Positions 41,063 through 50,315 of a DNA stretch of 64,000 nt are shown piece by piece. Position 1 is the stretch's first letter. The number at the start of each line of letters is the position of its first letter. Source of the DNA: an uncultured Paracoccaceae bacterium (GTDB lineage: Bacteria; Pseudomonadota; Alphaproteobacteria; Rhodobacterales; Rhodobacteraceae); assembly GCA_947495795.1 (NCBI GenBank), contig CANMAI010000007.1:62001-126000 (forward strand). The letters are read 5' to 3'. Made by a program: the position numbers and the translations under genes. The notes beneath the pieces were generated by a model that was given only the letters and a program-made list of their open reading frames with translations, searched no databases and was not told where the DNA came from.

Positions 41063-41779
41063 TCAGCGGAAGGTTTCGCTTTGGTCTTCCGGTGTGCGGA
41101 GCTTCTGGTAGACCGCCATGATCAGGCAGATGCTGAAGGCGACGAAGGGGGGCGCGTAGAGATCATGCGCGATTTCCCTCAGCCAGAGCGCGGTGATTGT
41201 GATCTCCGTCTCCGGGTTTCGTACCGGGCCTGTGGTGAAGACAAGGATCACCCACGGTATGAGGATCACGCCCCAGAGGCCGGTAAGGGGGACGAGATGG
41301 GGCCCTGTTTCCTGAATGCTGCTACCAAGGGAGAGCCACCCTCTGCCCTCAATGGTGAGAAGCGGCAACATGATCGTGGTAAGTGCGCTCAGGATCAGTG
41401 CGGGTATGATCAGGAAGAAGAGGGAGGCGGTAAGGACGTGATCGACAAGCAGGCTGAGGCCGAAGATCGCGAGCCATGTGGCCTGTGTGGGCCGAGGTGC
41501 CTCTTCGCCGCTGATCCTTGGCCAGAGCCGGAGGATAACGCTGGTTGAGACCGTGGCATAGATCAGGCTGCTGAGGATGGAATAGGGGTTTACGAACAGG
41601 AACATTACGTTCGTGACTTCGCCGCCAGAGAAGAGGAAGAATGCCTGCGATGGCATCAGGAGCACGTAAGCCGTGGTGATGGCGATCATTGCTGCCAGAA
41701 ACTCTACTGTGAGCCAAAGGCCGTTTTTGACGAACAGGCTAGCCGCCTCTTTGAGCGTTGCGGAGATCTCGATCACCAT
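41063..41779 (-). CDS. Integral membrane protein of unknown function
   Basis: The 238-residue product has about six hydrophobic segments, starting after MVIEISATLKEAASLFVKN, with ILSALTTIMLPLLTIEGRGW and LTGLWGVILIPWVILVF in the middle. The pattern (a long membrane domain with a late charged ETEITITALWLREIAHDLY loop) resembles glycerophosphodiester-phosphodiesterase-type or YIP1-like membrane domains, but I do not recognise it. It is the last gene of the minus-strand MoxR-DUF58 cluster, 55 bp after the RDD gene, and may be part of it. Confidence 0.65.
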   Translation of the reverse strand: MVIEISATLKEAASLFVKNGLWLTVEFLAAMIAITTAYVLLMPSQAFFLFSGGEVTNVMFLFVNPYSILSSLIYATVSTSVILRLWPRISGEEAPRPTQATWLAIFGLSLLVDHVLTASLFFLIIPALILSALTTIMLPLLTIEGRGWLSLGSSIQETGPHLVPLTGLWGVILIPWVILVFTTGPVRNPETEITITALWLREIAHDLYAPPFVAFSICLIMAVYQKLRTPEDQSETFR

Positions 41780-41834
41780 GATGCAACCCTATACCGAATT
41801 GCGCAGCCTCCGCGACCGCTCTGACGCCGCAGTC

Positions 41835-42746
41835 TCATGCGCCCGGCTCGGCCTCTTTGTGGAACTTGTCTTCCCGTGCGTCGCCAAAGAGTTTCTTGTT
41901 CTCCAGATAGGCGCGTTGCGTTCGGTAGAAAGCCCGCAGGAATGCCTCCGTATCCTGCGGGGGGATGGTGGCTTCATACCCGATGCGGGTGACGATTGCC
42001 TCGGAGACGCGCTGGAGGTTGGTATCGTGTTGTTTGCGCGCGGTGGCGTTCAGTGCATCGGTTTTGACCTGGAGGATCTGCTCCAGAGTCTGCAACTCGA
42101 ACCGCCCGTAGTGATCGAGATGATGGGGCAGGAAGGTGAACCGGCCAACCTCGATCGCGCCCCTAGCCAGATCGGGCATGAGAACAGGGCGGGGCACCTC
42201 GATGACGAATGTATTGGCAATGATGTCGCCCAGCCTTTGGCGGCGCGGGTTGAAGAGCGGTATGGCAAGGAGGATCGTGATCCAGGCCAAGAGCAGAAGT
42301 GCGGGGACAAAGCCAAGCTCTGACGCGATGAGGAGGTATGTGCCGGGGACGAAGACCTCGATCTCCTTCATCAGGTTGCGCACCGTGATGGCATGGGGGC
42401 TGAGGGCCCGCCCGTCGCCCGAAATCACGCGAAGCCCGAGGAGGCGTTTGCCGATGGTCTGCCCGTTCCAGAGGATCTCGCAGGCGACATAATAGGGCGC
42501 GCGGAGCATGAAGAAGCTGAGTGCACCGACTGCCACGACACCGTCGCCCGAGAGGACCTCTGAGAAGGCGACGATTATCATCAGGATGATCACGATCAGG
42601 CCGGTGAGGATGATATCGGTCATCTGGGCGCCGAAGCGGGCACCGAGACCCGCGACCTGAAAATTGATGGGCACGCCTTCGGGTGGCAGTATTTCCGTAA
42701 TCCGGGTTTTCGGCCCCTTTTCGGTTGATCTGCTTGCGGCACTCAT
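41835..42746 (-). CDS. RDD-family membrane protein
   Basis: The 303-residue product contains an RDD domain: an early segment PINFQVAGLGARFGAQMTDI (the arginine-aspartate start), a middle NGQTIGKRLLGLRVISGDGR, and NPRRQRLGDIIANTFVIEV. About three to four membrane helices lie between them. A soluble tail of about 110 residues follows, including DTEAFLRAFYRTQRAYLENK. RDD proteins often accompany transporters or MoxR clusters; some act as Na+(Li+)/H+ antiporters. Its ATG overlaps the stop of the SpoIIM-like gene (ATGA). Confidence 0.85.
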   Translation of the reverse strand: MSAASRSTEKGPKTRITEILPPEGVPINFQVAGLGARFGAQMTDIILTGLIVIILMIIVAFSEVLSGDGVVAVGALSFFMLRAPYYVACEILWNGQTIGKRLLGLRVISGDGRALSPHAITVRNLMKEIEVFVPGTYLLIASELGFVPALLLLAWITILLAIPLFNPRRQRLGDIIANTFVIEVPRPVLMPDLARGAIEVGRFTFLPHHLDHYGRFELQTLEQILQVKTDALNATARKQHDTNLQRVSEAIVTRIGYEATIPPQDTEAFLRAFYRTQRAYLENKKLFGDAREDKFHKEAEPGA

Positions 42747-43759
42747 TCGGCGGGATCCCCACGGCCTGCCATCAGGAAGTACCAGAGCCAGAGCGCGCCG
42801 ATGCCCCAGCCGATGGCGATGCGCAGTTCAGGTGTCTGGATAAGCTGGCGGAAAAAGCCTTCGAGGATGGCTGCGACAACGAGCATGATGGCGGCAAGAA
42901 GGGCGAGCTTGACCGCATCACGCCCCTTGTGGCGGAGGGCATCGCGGCGGGTCATCTGGCCGGGGAAAAGCACCGCCAGGCCAAGGTGGAAGCCGCCGGC
43001 GCAGGCGATCGCAATGGCCGAAAGCTCTGTGACACCGTGAACGGAGAGCCATGCGAAAAGCTCGTACCCCAGGTCTCTATCCACGTGGAGGCCGACAAAT
43101 GCGCCGACGACAAGCCCGTTATAGAAGGTAAGTAGCGTGCTCGGGATGCAGATGATGACGCCGAGCGCGAAGGTGAACAGGGCTATCTGTGTGTTGTGTG
43201 AGAAGAGGTAGCTTGCGAAGGCTGTAAGCCTGTCTACCGTTGCGTCTCCGCCAGAGGTCAGCACGGATTCGAGTTGGCTGCGGGTGCTGGTGATACCCCG
43301 TTCTCCGGCAAGGCCCGAAGGGACGATGGTGTTGTACCATGTGGGATCTTCGACGAAGAGGAGATAGCCTGCCACACCGCCGAGAAGCATTGTGAGGAAG
43401 GCCAGCGCAAGTACAGTGGCAGAGCGGCGCACGGCTTGCGGAATGCCGCGTGATATGAGCCGCCAGATCAGGCCCTTGAGTGTGGCCTGAGGCGCATAGA
43501 CGGCAAGATAAGCCCGTGCTGCCAGCGCTTCGAGATAACTGAGAAGAGCGCGATCCAGCGATATCTCGCGGGCGAGCGAGAGCGCGTTGACCGTGTTGCG
43601 GTAGAGTGCTGCAAGATCGCGGGCTTCCTCAAAGTTGAGGCTTCGCAGCCCCATTTTCTCGATCTGTGTCACCAGCTTGTCGAGGCGGAGCCAGTCTGCC
43701 TCCCGCTCGGCGCGGAACCGGGCGGAGCGGATATCGGGGGCTGTTGCTTCCACGTTCAT
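42743..43759 (-). CDS. SpoIIM-family (stage II sporulation protein M-like) membrane protein
   Basis: The 338-residue product has an N-terminal helical soluble part (FEEARDLAALYRNTVNALSL) and about five membrane segments in the C-terminal two-thirds, with LYFTFALGV-like IALFTFALGVIICIPSTLLTF (in two parts) and LFAWLSVHGVTELSAIAIAC. The WLSVHGVTEL segment, with His and Glu, is the family signature. In spore formers SpoIIM takes part in engulfment; in non-spore-formers it is found with MoxR and DUF58 genes, as here. It overlaps both neighbours by four bases. Role unknown. Confidence 0.85.
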   Translation of the reverse strand: MNVEATAPDIRSARFRAEREADWLRLDKLVTQIEKMGLRSLNFEEARDLAALYRNTVNALSLAREISLDRALLSYLEALAARAYLAVYAPQATLKGLIWRLISRGIPQAVRRSATVLALAFLTMLLGGVAGYLLFVEDPTWYNTIVPSGLAGERGITSTRSQLESVLTSGGDATVDRLTAFASYLFSHNTQIALFTFALGVIICIPSTLLTFYNGLVVGAFVGLHVDRDLGYELFAWLSVHGVTELSAIAIACAGGFHLGLAVLFPGQMTRRDALRHKGRDAVKLALLAAIMLVVAAILEGFFRQLIQTPELRIAIGWGIGALWLWYFLMAGRGDPAE

Positions 43760-45063
43760 ATCAGTTCCTGCGCCTTGATATCGAGATAGGTCGAAACGAG
43801 GCGCGGAGTAAGCTCGCCCGGTGTTGTTTCGAGGCAGATGACACCGATGCGGGAAAGGCCATCCAGCACAAGGCGACGCTCGCGGCGCATTTCGGCGGCG
43901 GCGACGGTTTCAGCCATTGAATGAAGACTATCTGCGGGTTGGCCCACGCGCTTTTCAAGCTCCGGATCCGCGAAGGTAACGAAGATGATCACGTGGGCGC
44001 GGTTCAGTACCGTGAGGTTTTCCACGAGAAGTTCGGCGGTGGTGGTATCGGCGAAATCGGAAAAGATGATGATGAGGCTGCGGCGGTTTAGGCGGCCATT
44101 GAGATGGGCCAGCGCCAGTGTGGGGTTGGAGGATGCCGACTGGTAGGACAGGGCCGCCGTATGGGCACGGAGTGCGGGAAAGGCGGCGCGGCCAGGCTGG
44201 GGCGGCACGAAGAGGCGCGGCACCGCATCGAAGCTGAAAAGCCCCACAAGATCGCCACCAAGGCCTGCGGCCCAGGCGGTGGCCAGGGCTGCGTTGATTG
44301 CATGGTCGATCTTGGGCAGGCCCGCCAGTTCCTCGCGCATCAGGTAGCCGTTATCGAGGGCTATCATGATCTGGTGATTGCGCTCGGACTGCATTTCCTT
44401 GACCACGAGATCGCGCCTGCGGGCGGAGCGCTTCCAATCGATGCCGCGGGTATCCATGCCGGGGATGAAATCGCGCATCTGGTGGAACTCGGAGCCTTCG
44501 CCGACAAGCGCATTTTCCTTCACTCCGTAAAGATCGGATTGCACCTTCACGTCGATCTGGCCGGAGGCGACGGGGCGGATGTTGGGGATAACCTTCAGCA
44601 CCGTATCGAGTGCGATGCGGGGCGTCATTTCCCAGAGGCCGAGGCGGGAGGGCCAGGCGAGCCAGAGGGCGGGCAACTGGAAAACCCCGCGCCTGCGGGC
44701 GGGAACACGTGCCTCGCCGCTGACATTCCGGGGATTGCCCGAAAGGCCGAAGGCGAGTGTGGTACCGAGGGCGCCCGAAAGCTCCAGGATTGCGTAGAGG
44801 CGGGGCGGCAGATCGAAATTCCGGGTGGTGAGTTTGGTGAGGAACACAGCGTCCTCGCCGGAGAAGACTTCATCCGGGCCGGTGATTTCGACGGAGACGG
44901 AACGGCTGGAAGGACTGATCGCGAGATCTGCGATCATGAAGAGGATGAGTGCGGCCCAAAGGGCCACCGCCAGCGCCGCCGGGGCTGCGCCCGATGTGAT
45001 GATCAGCGCAGACGCTCCGAGGAGCGCTGCGGAGATGATCAGCAGGCGGCGGCTGGGGCGCAT
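43756..45063 (-). CDS. DUF58-domain protein with VWA-like fold
   Basis: The 435-residue product has two hydrophobic helices at the N-terminus (about residues 8-46) and a long soluble part. Its DUF58 core is GVKENALVGEGSEFHQMRDF with IPGMDTRGIDWKRSARRRDL and VVKEMQSERNHQIMIALDNG. The VWA-type MIDAS-like segment IMIALDNGYLMRE suggests metal-dependent protein binding. DUF58 proteins are encoded next to MoxR ATPases and are thought to be their partners or substrates. The ATG overlaps the MoxR stop by one base. Confidence 0.88.
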   Translation of the reverse strand: MRPSRRLLIISAALLGASALIITSGAAPAALAVALWAALILFMIADLAISPSSRSVSVEITGPDEVFSGEDAVFLTKLTTRNFDLPPRLYAILELSGALGTTLAFGLSGNPRNVSGEARVPARRRGVFQLPALWLAWPSRLGLWEMTPRIALDTVLKVIPNIRPVASGQIDVKVQSDLYGVKENALVGEGSEFHQMRDFIPGMDTRGIDWKRSARRRDLVVKEMQSERNHQIMIALDNGYLMREELAGLPKIDHAINAALATAWAAGLGGDLVGLFSFDAVPRLFVPPQPGRAAFPALRAHTAALSYQSASSNPTLALAHLNGRLNRRSLIIIFSDFADTTTAELLVENLTVLNRAHVIIFVTFADPELEKRVGQPADSLHSMAETVAAAEMRRERRLVLDGLSRIGVICLETTPGELTPRLVSTYLDIKAQELI

Positions 45064-46019
45064 TACTTGGGCGCCTCGATGCGGTTGAGAATGTTCTGCA
45101 TCACATCTTCTGCAGTGCGCCCCTCGATCTCGGCAGTGGGGCCGAGTACGATGCGGTGTCGCAGCGCCGGAACGATCAGCTGTTGCACATCATCGGGGAT
45201 CGCGTAATCGCGGCCATCGAGCGCAGCCCGCGCCCGCACGGCGCCTGCGATGGCATCGGCTGCGCGGGTAGACGCACCATGCCGGATCTCTGGATCTTCG
45301 CGGGTGGCGCGGACGATCTTGAGAATATAGGCGAGGATTGTCTCATCAAGGCGGATGCTATCCACCAGCTTCCGGCCTGCGGCCAGAGTTTCGGCGGTGA
45401 GCACTGGCTTGAGATCGGCACGGCGCGCCTCATGATCCAGCGATTGGGTGGCGTGAAGGCGAAGGATTTCCATCTCGGCCGCTGCGTTGGGGAAATCGAT
45501 CACGAGTTTGAAGAGGAACCGGTCGAGCTGTGCCTCAGGCAGCGGGTAGGTGCCTTGCTGTTCGATCGGGTTTTGCGTTGCAACAACGAAGAAATCGGGG
45601 CCGAGGGTGTAATCCGTACCGTCGATTGTCGCCACACGCTCGTTCATCACCTGAAGGAGGGCGGCCTGCGTTTTTGGGGGCGCGCGGTTGATCTCGTCCG
45701 CCAGCAGAATGTCGGTGAAAACCGGCCCCTTGGTAAGCTTGAAGGACGAGGAGCCGAAATCGAAGATGTTCACGCCCAGCACATCGCCCGGCATCAGATC
45801 GGGCGTGAACTGGATGCGTCCAAAGTCAATCGCAAGGGCTGCAGCGAGGCTTTGCGCAAGCAGGGTTTTGGCCGTGCCCGGAGGTCCCTCCAGCAGGCAA
45901 TGGCCGCGCGAGAAGAGCGCCACGAGCAACATGTCCACGGCCATATCCTGCCCGCGGACGGCCTTTCCGATTTCGTCGCGCACCTGATCAGCGTGGGCGC
46001 GGAGATCTTCCAAATTCAT
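45063..46019 (-). CDS. MoxR-family AAA+ ATPase
   Basis: This 318-residue AAA+ chaperone-like ATPase probably remodels or activates the membrane proteins encoded around it. ATG 46019 (MNLEDLRAHADQVRDE) has AAGGTG upstream; the frame runs to 46169 without support. The Walker A is LEGPPGTAKTLLA, the Walker B is DILLADEINRAPPKTQAAL, sensor 1 is FFVVATQNPIEQQGTYPLPE with the MoxR-typical AQLDRFLF, and the C-terminal lid follows. It overlaps the upstream DUF4350 gene by 32 bases and DUF58 by one. Confidence 0.93.
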   Translation of the reverse strand: MNLEDLRAHADQVRDEIGKAVRGQDMAVDMLLVALFSRGHCLLEGPPGTAKTLLAQSLAAALAIDFGRIQFTPDLMPGDVLGVNIFDFGSSSFKLTKGPVFTDILLADEINRAPPKTQAALLQVMNERVATIDGTDYTLGPDFFVVATQNPIEQQGTYPLPEAQLDRFLFKLVIDFPNAAAEMEILRLHATQSLDHEARRADLKPVLTAETLAAGRKLVDSIRLDETILAYILKIVRATREDPEIRHGASTRAADAIAGAVRARAALDGRDYAIPDDVQQLIVPALRHRIVLGPTAEIEGRTAEDVMQNILNRIEAPK

Positions 46020-47316
46020 AGAGCACCTTTTCGGTTTCTGCCTCGAAAGTGTCGGCAAGCGATTTGAGCGCTGCCGGTGAGGCGTTTGTGTGCTGGGAAA
46101 GGGCGGCCGCTGCGGCCGCACCAAAGGATTGTGCGAGCGTTTCATCCTTGCGTCGGATCTGTCCGACAATGCGGCGCAATTGATCTTCGCCGGCTGTGTG
46201 TGGCCCGTGCAACACCTGATCCAGCCAGCGGAGGCGAGACTGGATATAGGCTTCGAATATCTGCGCCCGTTTGTCGGCCATGCGCATCAGCCGGGCCTTG
46301 GCAGCTATGGAGACGGACTTGGAGGCACCGAGTTGATCGTGGAACGGGGTATCGGGCGGGCCGACGCGCATCCAGCTGCGCCAGAGCGCCAGAGCGGCAC
46401 CAAGGGCCAGAGCGCCCCAGAGAAGCGAGAAGGGATATTCGAAAAAGCGCAGGAGATCGGCCCATTCGCGCTTGCGCAGGATAGGCGGCTCCGGCGTGAG
46501 AAAACGGCTGGTGGTTGTATCGAGGAGGATCATGCCGGGCTCTGCGAAGGGCCTGAAAAATGCCCGTGCGAAGGCCGCATTCTGGCCGAGGCTGAGGCCG
46601 TGGTTGTTCAGAAGATCGGGGTCGGAGAGCATCAGCACTTCCTCGCCATCACGCATGCAGCTGATCAGCAGATGGCCGATGGCGCTGCCGAAAACGGGTT
46701 CGCAGGCATCCGGCAGATTGCGCGGGAAAAGCTGAGGTGCGTATAGGGTGACGGAGAAGCTCTCGCCCGTACTCACTTGATCGATTATTTCTACGAGTTT
46801 CGCACGGGGCCGGGAAAAGTCCCCGCTCATCAGGCCAAGCTGGCGGAACGGGCGCGAGGCGTTCTCATCTTCCAGAAGCAGGCTTTCATGTGCATAACCG
46901 CTATGGCGTGCGCCAAGGGTCCATTTGGGTGCGATGATCAGGGTTCGTACGATTGCCAGCTTGTTCTCAACAACACGCGCGCGAATATCGTATTCCGTTC
47001 CGGTTTTCAGATAGTCTTCACGCTCTTCCGGGGCTGCGAAGGGTGTTTCCAGATCGGTGTCGTGGAGAGGCAGGATCCGCAGGCTTACAAGATCGGCCTC
47101 CAAACTGAGGCCGAAGGGCTTCTTGATGTTGATCTGATCGGATTGCAGCCATTGCACAAAGCCATCATGGCCGGTGGCAGAGCGGGAGAGAGCGCGCTGG
47201 CTGTTGCCCATCAGAAGATATGTGAAGACAGCGACGACCAGAAGCGCGAGTACGATCATCGCGACATTGGCCACGGTATTGCGTTGTTGCGCCTCCATAT
47301 GCACTGACTGGCTCAT
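45988..47316 (-). CDS. DUF4350-domain membrane protein
   Basis: The 442-residue product has an N-terminal helix (about residues 17-36), a periplasmic domain of about 240 residues, and a second helix near 296-313 (FSLLWGALALGAALALWRSW). The periplasmic part contains HLLISCMRDGEEVLMLSDPD and LNNHGLSLGQNAAFARAFF, the glutamine-amidotransferase-like fold typical of DUF4350. The cytoplasmic tail is helical. The family is a regular partner of MoxR/DUF58/DUF4129. It overlaps the DUF4129 stop by four bases and runs 32 bases into MoxR. Role unknown. Confidence 0.82.
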   Translation of the reverse strand: MSQSVHMEAQQRNTVANVAMIVLALLVVAVFTYLLMGNSQRALSRSATGHDGFVQWLQSDQINIKKPFGLSLEADLVSLRILPLHDTDLETPFAAPEEREDYLKTGTEYDIRARVVENKLAIVRTLIIAPKWTLGARHSGYAHESLLLEDENASRPFRQLGLMSGDFSRPRAKLVEIIDQVSTGESFSVTLYAPQLFPRNLPDACEPVFGSAIGHLLISCMRDGEEVLMLSDPDLLNNHGLSLGQNAAFARAFFRPFAEPGMILLDTTTSRFLTPEPPILRKREWADLLRFFEYPFSLLWGALALGAALALWRSWMRVGPPDTPFHDQLGASKSVSIAAKARLMRMADKRAQIFEAYIQSRLRWLDQVLHGPHTAGEDQLRRIVGQIRRKDETLAQSFGAAAAAALSQHTNASPAALKSLADTFEAETEKVLYEFGRSPRPR

Positions 47317-48083
47317 GCCCCAACACCATTCAGAATGGGTTCAGCACGGCGCAGACAATCCTCAAACGTCTTGTCGGCCAAGGGCCGCCCGCCGAATTGC
47401 ACGAGCTCTTCCGTCATGGTGATGCGCCGAAGATCTGCAAGGCGTGGCCAGTTGCCGGGCAGGCGAGCCAGAAACTCCCGCGCGGTTTCCGAGCGGCGAA
47501 GGCGAAGGGCGTTTTGACGGCCCGCCGCATCCAGAGTGTGCCCGACGAGGAGCACGAGCGCCTCCTCCTTGTCCGGCATCTGGCGGAGCCTTGCGATCAG
47601 TGCATTGCCTTCGGGCAGAGGGATCTGCGGCTCCGGTTTGCCGCTGCCATTCGTGCGCTCCGATTTGAAATCTCCGCCCTTGCCGAACCCGCCGTTCAGA
47701 ACACCACTGTGCTTGACGAAGATGTAGATAACGACGGCCAGAAGGATGAAAAGAAGGATACGACTCAGCATCCCGATGGCAGAAAGATCTTCCCATGAAA
47801 CCCTGCTCTGAGGTTCCGCCTCGGGGCGTGGCGGCTGGACCTTTGCGCCATCCATCGGAATGGACCCGGTTGTCGTATCAACATAGGTGAGTTTGTTTTG
47901 AATGCGGCTCAGCCATATCGCATCCAGATAGGCTTCATCTTGTGGAACATTCAGGGCGGTTATTTCGGGTTGCTCCTGCGCATTCAGGGCGGTGCTGCTT
48001 GCCGCACCTATCCAGATGGCCAACGCACAAGCGAGGGCCATGCCGGTGAGCCGGAACCGAAATGTGTGTCTTACAAAAATCAT
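47313..48083 (-). CDS. DUF4129-domain membrane protein
   Basis: From ATG 48083 the product has 256 residues; an ATG at 48122 is also in frame and neither has a clear Shine-Dalgarno. The N-terminus (MIFVRHTFRFRLTGMALACA) is a signal sequence or anchor. A second helix lies near residues 107-125 (LSRILLFILLAVVIYIFVKH). The C-terminal domain has the DUF4129 pattern ALRLRRSETAREFLARLP and ITMTEELVQFGGRPLADKTF. It is the first gene of the seven-gene MoxR-type cluster and follows nusB across 86 bp. Confidence 0.8.
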   Translation of the reverse strand: MIFVRHTFRFRLTGMALACALAIWIGAASSTALNAQEQPEITALNVPQDEAYLDAIWLSRIQNKLTYVDTTTGSIPMDGAKVQPPRPEAEPQSRVSWEDLSAIGMLSRILLFILLAVVIYIFVKHSGVLNGGFGKGGDFKSERTNGSGKPEPQIPLPEGNALIARLRQMPDKEEALVLLVGHTLDAAGRQNALRLRRSETAREFLARLPGNWPRLADLRRITMTEELVQFGGRPLADKTFEDCLRRAEPILNGVGA

Positions 48084-48169
48084 CTGACTGAACGTACTGG
48101 GCTCACCTATCGATTCAAGCATTTATCGGAGAGGTTTGTGACGATCTCGCGTGCTGAGTTTGGCGGAAA

Positions 48170-48649
48170 TCAGAATGCATCGGGCTGCGCGGTACGGGCC
48201 ATGTGATCGAGCACGGCATTAACGAATTTGCTTTCCTTGCCCTCGGGAAAGAATGCCTTTGCCACATCGACATACTCACTGATCGTTACCTTAGGCGGGG
48301 TTTTCTGCGTCAACAGCTCCGCGCCCGCTGCGCGAAACAAAGCGCGCAGGGTGGGATCTATCCGGGCGATAGGCCAGGTTTCCTTCAGGGCCGCATCGGT
48401 GAGTTGATCGATCTTGGCCTGACGGTTCACGGCCTCGTGCAGAAGGTCGCGGAAGAGATCGATATCAGCCTCGGAATACGTATCTCCATCCAGCTCCATC
48501 CCAAGGCGGTGCGTCTCAAATTCCTCCTGCACCGTATCGAGTGCGGTATCGGAGGCTTCCATCTGGAAGAGCGCCTGCGTTGCGAAAAGGCGTGCGGCGG
48601 AGCGCATTTGCTTTTTCGCAGAGCTGCCCGTTTTTTTCTCGTTGGCCAT
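48170..48649 (-). CDS. nusB: Transcription antitermination factor NusB
   Basis: NusB binds boxA RNA with S10 (NusE) and supports rRNA antitermination. The 159-residue, all-helical product has RSAARLFATQALFQMEASDT, LLHEAVNRQAKIDQLTDAAL, WPIARIDPTLRALFRAAGAE, and the late TISEYVDVAKAFFPEGKESK FVNAVLD block (shown in two parts). It lies two bases after ribH in the same direction, the standard alphaproteobacterial ribH-nusB pair. Confidence 0.95.
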   Translation of the reverse strand: MANEKKTGSSAKKQMRSAARLFATQALFQMEASDTALDTVQEEFETHRLGMELDGDTYSEADIDLFRDLLHEAVNRQAKIDQLTDAALKETWPIARIDPTLRALFRAAGAELLTQKTPPKVTISEYVDVAKAFFPEGKESKFVNAVLDHMARTAQPDAF

Positions 48650-48651
48650 GG

Positions 48652-49200
48652 TTACGCTGTGCCTTTCGGGGCGGGGGGGCTGCCAGCCATCTTAAATTCG
48701 CCTTCTGGGAGGGGAGGCTTTGGTCGTTTCGCCTGAAACCGGCGGGCGAGGGCGATGAGGTGGAGGGCTGCGACAGCTGCGCCGCCACCCTTGTTCTGGC
48801 CGGATGCCTCTGCGCGAATAACGGCCTGATCCACGTTCTCAACGGTCAGGATACCGTTGCCGATGGCATGGCCCTCAAGTCCGAGCAGGGTGAGCCCGCG
48901 CGAGCTGTCGTTGCAGACCGTCTCGTAATGCGTGGTCTCTCCCCGGATTACACAGCCGAGAGCGACATACCCATCGTAGTCACCCGATTTTGCGGCCAGC
49001 GCGATTGCTGTAGGGATCTCCAGTGCGCCCGGCACCTCTATGATATCGTACATCGCGCGGGACGCCTCACAGGCGGCTTTTGCACCTTCGAGCAGCTGAT
49101 CTGCAATCTCGCGGTAGTAGGGCGAAACGATGAGTGCGAGGCGTGTGGGATGCTCAAACACTGGGGCGGGCAGGGCGTAATGGGTGATGTGCGTTGCCAT
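48652..49200 (-). CDS. ribH: 6,7-Dimethyl-8-ribityllumazine synthase
   Basis: RibH condenses the pyrimidine and the four-carbon phosphate to make lumazine, the second-last step of riboflavin synthesis. The 182-residue product has LIVSPYYREIADQLLEGAKA, IIEVPGALEIPTAIALAAKS, GYVALGCVIRGETTHYETVC with the active-site His, and LTVENVDQAVIRAEASGQNK GG (two parts). The C-terminus is longer than usual by about 20 residues (LPEGEFKMAGSPPAPKGTA). It is directly joined to ribB upstream, and nusB follows. Confidence 0.95.
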   Translation of the reverse strand: MATHITHYALPAPVFEHPTRLALIVSPYYREIADQLLEGAKAACEASRAMYDIIEVPGALEIPTAIALAAKSGDYDGYVALGCVIRGETTHYETVCNDSSRGLTLLGLEGHAIGNGILTVENVDQAVIRAEASGQNKGGGAAVAALHLIALARRFQAKRPKPPLPEGEFKMAGSPPAPKGTA

Positions 49201-50304
49201 TCAATCCTCCGCCGAGATGCGGCGTGTGCCGTGGATGGTGAGGCCATACCCTTCCAGCCCGACGATGCGTGGGCTGGGGGAGTTGGTGAGCAGAACCATG
49301 TCATGGACGCCGAGTGAGCCGAGGATCTGAGCGCCGAGGCCGTATTGGCGGAGCGTTTGCGGTGATGCCTCGCCCTCGTGCACCATCTTCATGGACATAT
49401 CGCGCAGGAGAACGAGCACGCCGCGGCCCTCCTCTGCGATGATACGCATGGCATCCTGCACCTGGTTGGATTTACCCGGTGAGAGGCCAAGCATATCGTC
49501 GAACGGGTTGGCGGCGTGCATGCGCACGAGTACGGGGGCATCTGTGGAAATATCGCCCTTGGAGAGAGCGATATGCTCCGCGCCTTCGGTATCGTCCGTA
49601 AAAACGCGCAGCATCCATTCTCCGCCAAATTCCGACGTGACGGACCGGACGGCGTTCTCTCTCACCAGATTGTCGTGCTTGCGGCGATAGGCGATGAGAT
49701 CGGATATGGTGCCGATCTTGAGGTTGTGGCGCTGCGCGAAGGCTACGAGATCAGGGAGGCGGGCCATGGAGCCATCGTCCTTCATGATCTCGCAGATCAC
49801 GCCGGATGCATTGAGGCCCGCAAGGCGCGAGATATCGACGGCAGCCTCCGTATGGCCAGCCCGCACCAGAACGCCCCCCTCGCGCGCTCGAAGGGGGAAG
49901 ACATGACCGGGGGTGGCAATATCCTGCGGGCCGGAAGCCTGATCGATGGCAACGGCAACCGTGCGCGCCCTGTCATGTGCCGAGATACCGGTTGTGACAC
50001 CCTCGCGTGCCTCAATGGATACGGTAAACGCCGTTTCGTGGCGTGAGGAATTGGATGCGGCCATGAGTGGCAGGCCAAGAGCATCCAGACGTTCGCTGCT
50101 GAGGGCAAGGCAAATAAGGCCACGCCCGTATGTTGCCATGAAGTTAACAGCATCCGGTGTGGCCATCTGGGCGGGGATCACCAGATCACCCTCGTTCTCC
50201 CTGTCTTCATGATCGACAAGGATGAACATCCGCCCGTTGCGCGCATCTTCGATGATCTCCTCAATCGAGGAGATGGCATCCTTGTAGAGATCATCCTCTG
50301 ACAT
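49201..50304 (-). CDS. ribB: 3,4-Dihydroxy-2-butanone-4-phosphate synthase with degenerate GTP cyclohydrolase II domain
   Basis: The first 200 residues are a RibB domain: ILVDHEDRENEGDLVIPAQM, GLICLALSSERLDALGLPLM, TGISAHDRARTVAVAID and RAGHTEAAVDISRLAGL. This makes the four-carbon unit for riboflavin from ribulose 5-phosphate. The C-terminal 160 residues align with GTP cyclohydrolase II in outline (VLVLLRDMSMKM, LRQYGLGAQILGSLGVHDM), but the three zinc-binding cysteines are missing, so that half is probably inactive. Such RibB-degenerate RibA fusions are usual in this group. The gene abuts ribH. Confidence 0.9.
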   Translation of the reverse strand: MSEDDLYKDAISSIEEIIEDARNGRMFILVDHEDRENEGDLVIPAQMATPDAVNFMATYGRGLICLALSSERLDALGLPLMAASNSSRHETAFTVSIEAREGVTTGISAHDRARTVAVAIDQASGPQDIATPGHVFPLRAREGGVLVRAGHTEAAVDISRLAGLNASGVICEIMKDDGSMARLPDLVAFAQRHNLKIGTISDLIAYRRKHDNLVRENAVRSVTSEFGGEWMLRVFTDDTEGAEHIALSKGDISTDAPVLVRMHAANPFDDMLGLSPGKSNQVQDAMRIIAEEGRGVLVLLRDMSMKMVHEGEASPQTLRQYGLGAQILGSLGVHDMVLLTNSPSPRIVGLEGYGLTIHGTRRISAED

Positions 50305-50315
50305 ATGCGACTCGC

